Positions 55,181 to 55,497 of a stretch of DNA of 55,497 bases are shown here, one piece after another. The notes beneath the pieces are model-generated. The model had not been told where the DNA came from. It did not search any database and worked only from the letters and a program-made list of their open reading frames with translations. Source of the stretch: Alphaproteobacteria bacterium (lineage in GTDB: Bacteria > Pseudomonadota > Alphaproteobacteria > Geminicoccales > Geminicoccaceae); contig JALUAG010000044.1 in assembly GCA_027045875.1 (NCBI GenBank), positions 1 to 55,497 of the forward strand, given 5' to 3'. Numbering within the stretch: the stretch's first letter is position 1; every line of letters begins with the position of its first letter. Both the position numbers and the translations under genes were made by a program.

Positions 55181-55430
55181 TTACGGGAAGATCTCAAGAT
55201 CAATCGCACCCTTGAACTCTCCGAGCAGCGAAGTCATGACCAACTTGTTGTCACCCCAGATCAGTCGGTTGCGGAACTCGTCCCGGTGGGGTTTCTTTTC
55301 GTCGAACAGTGACCCTTGTGCTTGGGCGCGGGAGCGCGGTTCATCGATGGTCTCGATCTTCTGAAGTGGCGAGACCTCCCCGTAACCCCTTGCCCGTGGC
55401 GTCGAGGCGTGATTCGAGGGTGGCGGCGGG
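55181..55430 (-). pseudogene. N-terminal fragment of a type III-like site-specific DNA methyltransferase
   Basis: Read on the minus strand, the frame gives LQKIETIDEPRS, then a linker with GSLFDEKKPHRDEFRNRLIW and GDNKLVMTSLLGEFKGAIDL, ending LEIFP and TAA at 55181. Methyltransferases of the Mod type have this N-terminus and continue IDLIYIDPPF with the catalytic motif; here the protein stops exactly before that motif. No start codon is visible in this frame after an upstream TGA. It is therefore a remnant of a restriction-modification or defence locus. Confidence 0.7.
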
Positions 55431-55497
55431 ACGGAGGAGCGTGGGATGCGCCGGGAGCTCGAGGATCAGAGGGATTTCGCGGAGGCGTTCCTGCCGG
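55341..55497 (-). CDS. C-terminal end of an unknown gene at the window edge
   Basis: An open frame enters from the right edge and ends at TGA 55341-55343 after about 51 codons, reading ERLREIPLILELPAHPTLL and then SRLDATGKGLRGG. It looks coding (balanced residues, no low complexity) and overlaps the methyltransferase fragment in another frame, as coupled genes often do. Family not recognised; the 5' part is outside the window. Confidence 0.4.
   Translation of the reverse strand, partial: RQERLREIPLILELPAHPTLLRPAATLESRLDATGKGLRGGLATSEDRDHR

Noticed and set aside
55181-55497. Complete defence system at the right edge
   Set aside because: Only a methyltransferase fragment and a 51-codon gene end are visible; the type of system cannot be decided.

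Overview
The window is GC-rich DNA (by eye near 70 percent G+C) from what looks like an alphaproteobacterium. Three things point that way: TTAA-N7-TTAAC sites of the kind bound by the cell-cycle regulator CtrA, in DNA where TTAA is otherwise rare; the housekeeping order proA, nadD, rsfS, rlmH; and families common in that class (DUF6134, PQQ-associated periplasmic binding proteins). The genus cannot be named from the sequence.

Layout. 1-3.5 kb: end of a GGDEF-EAL protein, then a molybdate ABC importer (modABC, minus strand). 3.5-6.4 kb: a mercury resistance operon with a divergent merR, a clear MerR operator, and merT-merP-merA; MerP has lost one cysteine of its metal site. 6.4-9.5 kb: NIPSNAP protein, small-molecule kinase, DUF6285 protein and a PflX-type radical SAM protein. 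10.1 kb: tRNA-His. 10.3-16.4 kb (minus): a lanthanide-type PQQ dehydrogenase module (dehydrogenase, cytochrome c, two binding proteins, beta-propeller, cupredoxin-like protein, SMP-30 lactonase) in which most genes carry nonsense codons, frameshifts or deletions. 16.7-23 kb: an NRAMP metal transporter fused to a universal stress domain, a cyclase broken by an in-frame TGA, a SYLF protein, a cNMP-FHA protein, trehalose phosphatase, a CBS-BON protein and tRNA-Gly. 23.2-34.3 kb: a complete type II secretion operon in the order E-F-C-G-H-I-J-K-L-M-D-O. 34.3-38.7 kb: FetAB-type exporter, then a CoA-transferase pair with a beta-ketoadipyl-CoA thiolase. 38.9-40.5 kb: acetyltransferase, DUF6134 protein, acylphosphatase. 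40.6-43.7 kb: OmpR-type two-component system with a PepSY protein and a b561-type cytochrome; the regulator gene and the PepSY gene share an 11-bp-period direct repeat. 43.7-47.1 kb: radical SAM protein and an RTX metalloprotease. 47.2-53.6 kb: agmatinase-family enzyme, proA, an inverted sulfotransferase-like gene, nadD-rsfS-rlmH and a gamma-glutamyltransferase. 53.7 kb to the end: tRNA-Lys followed by a decayed, more AT-rich island holding a broken unknown gene and an N-terminal fragment of a type III-like DNA methyltransferase.

The most interesting points are the concentrated decay of the PQQ/lanthanide module beside otherwise intact genes, the shared repeat that links the two-component system to the PepSY-cytochrome pair, the three CtrA-like boxes, and the single-cysteine MerP. 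No wholly new defence or mobile system could be demonstrated; the candidate locus for novelty is the NIPSNAP-kinase-DUF6285-radical SAM cluster.
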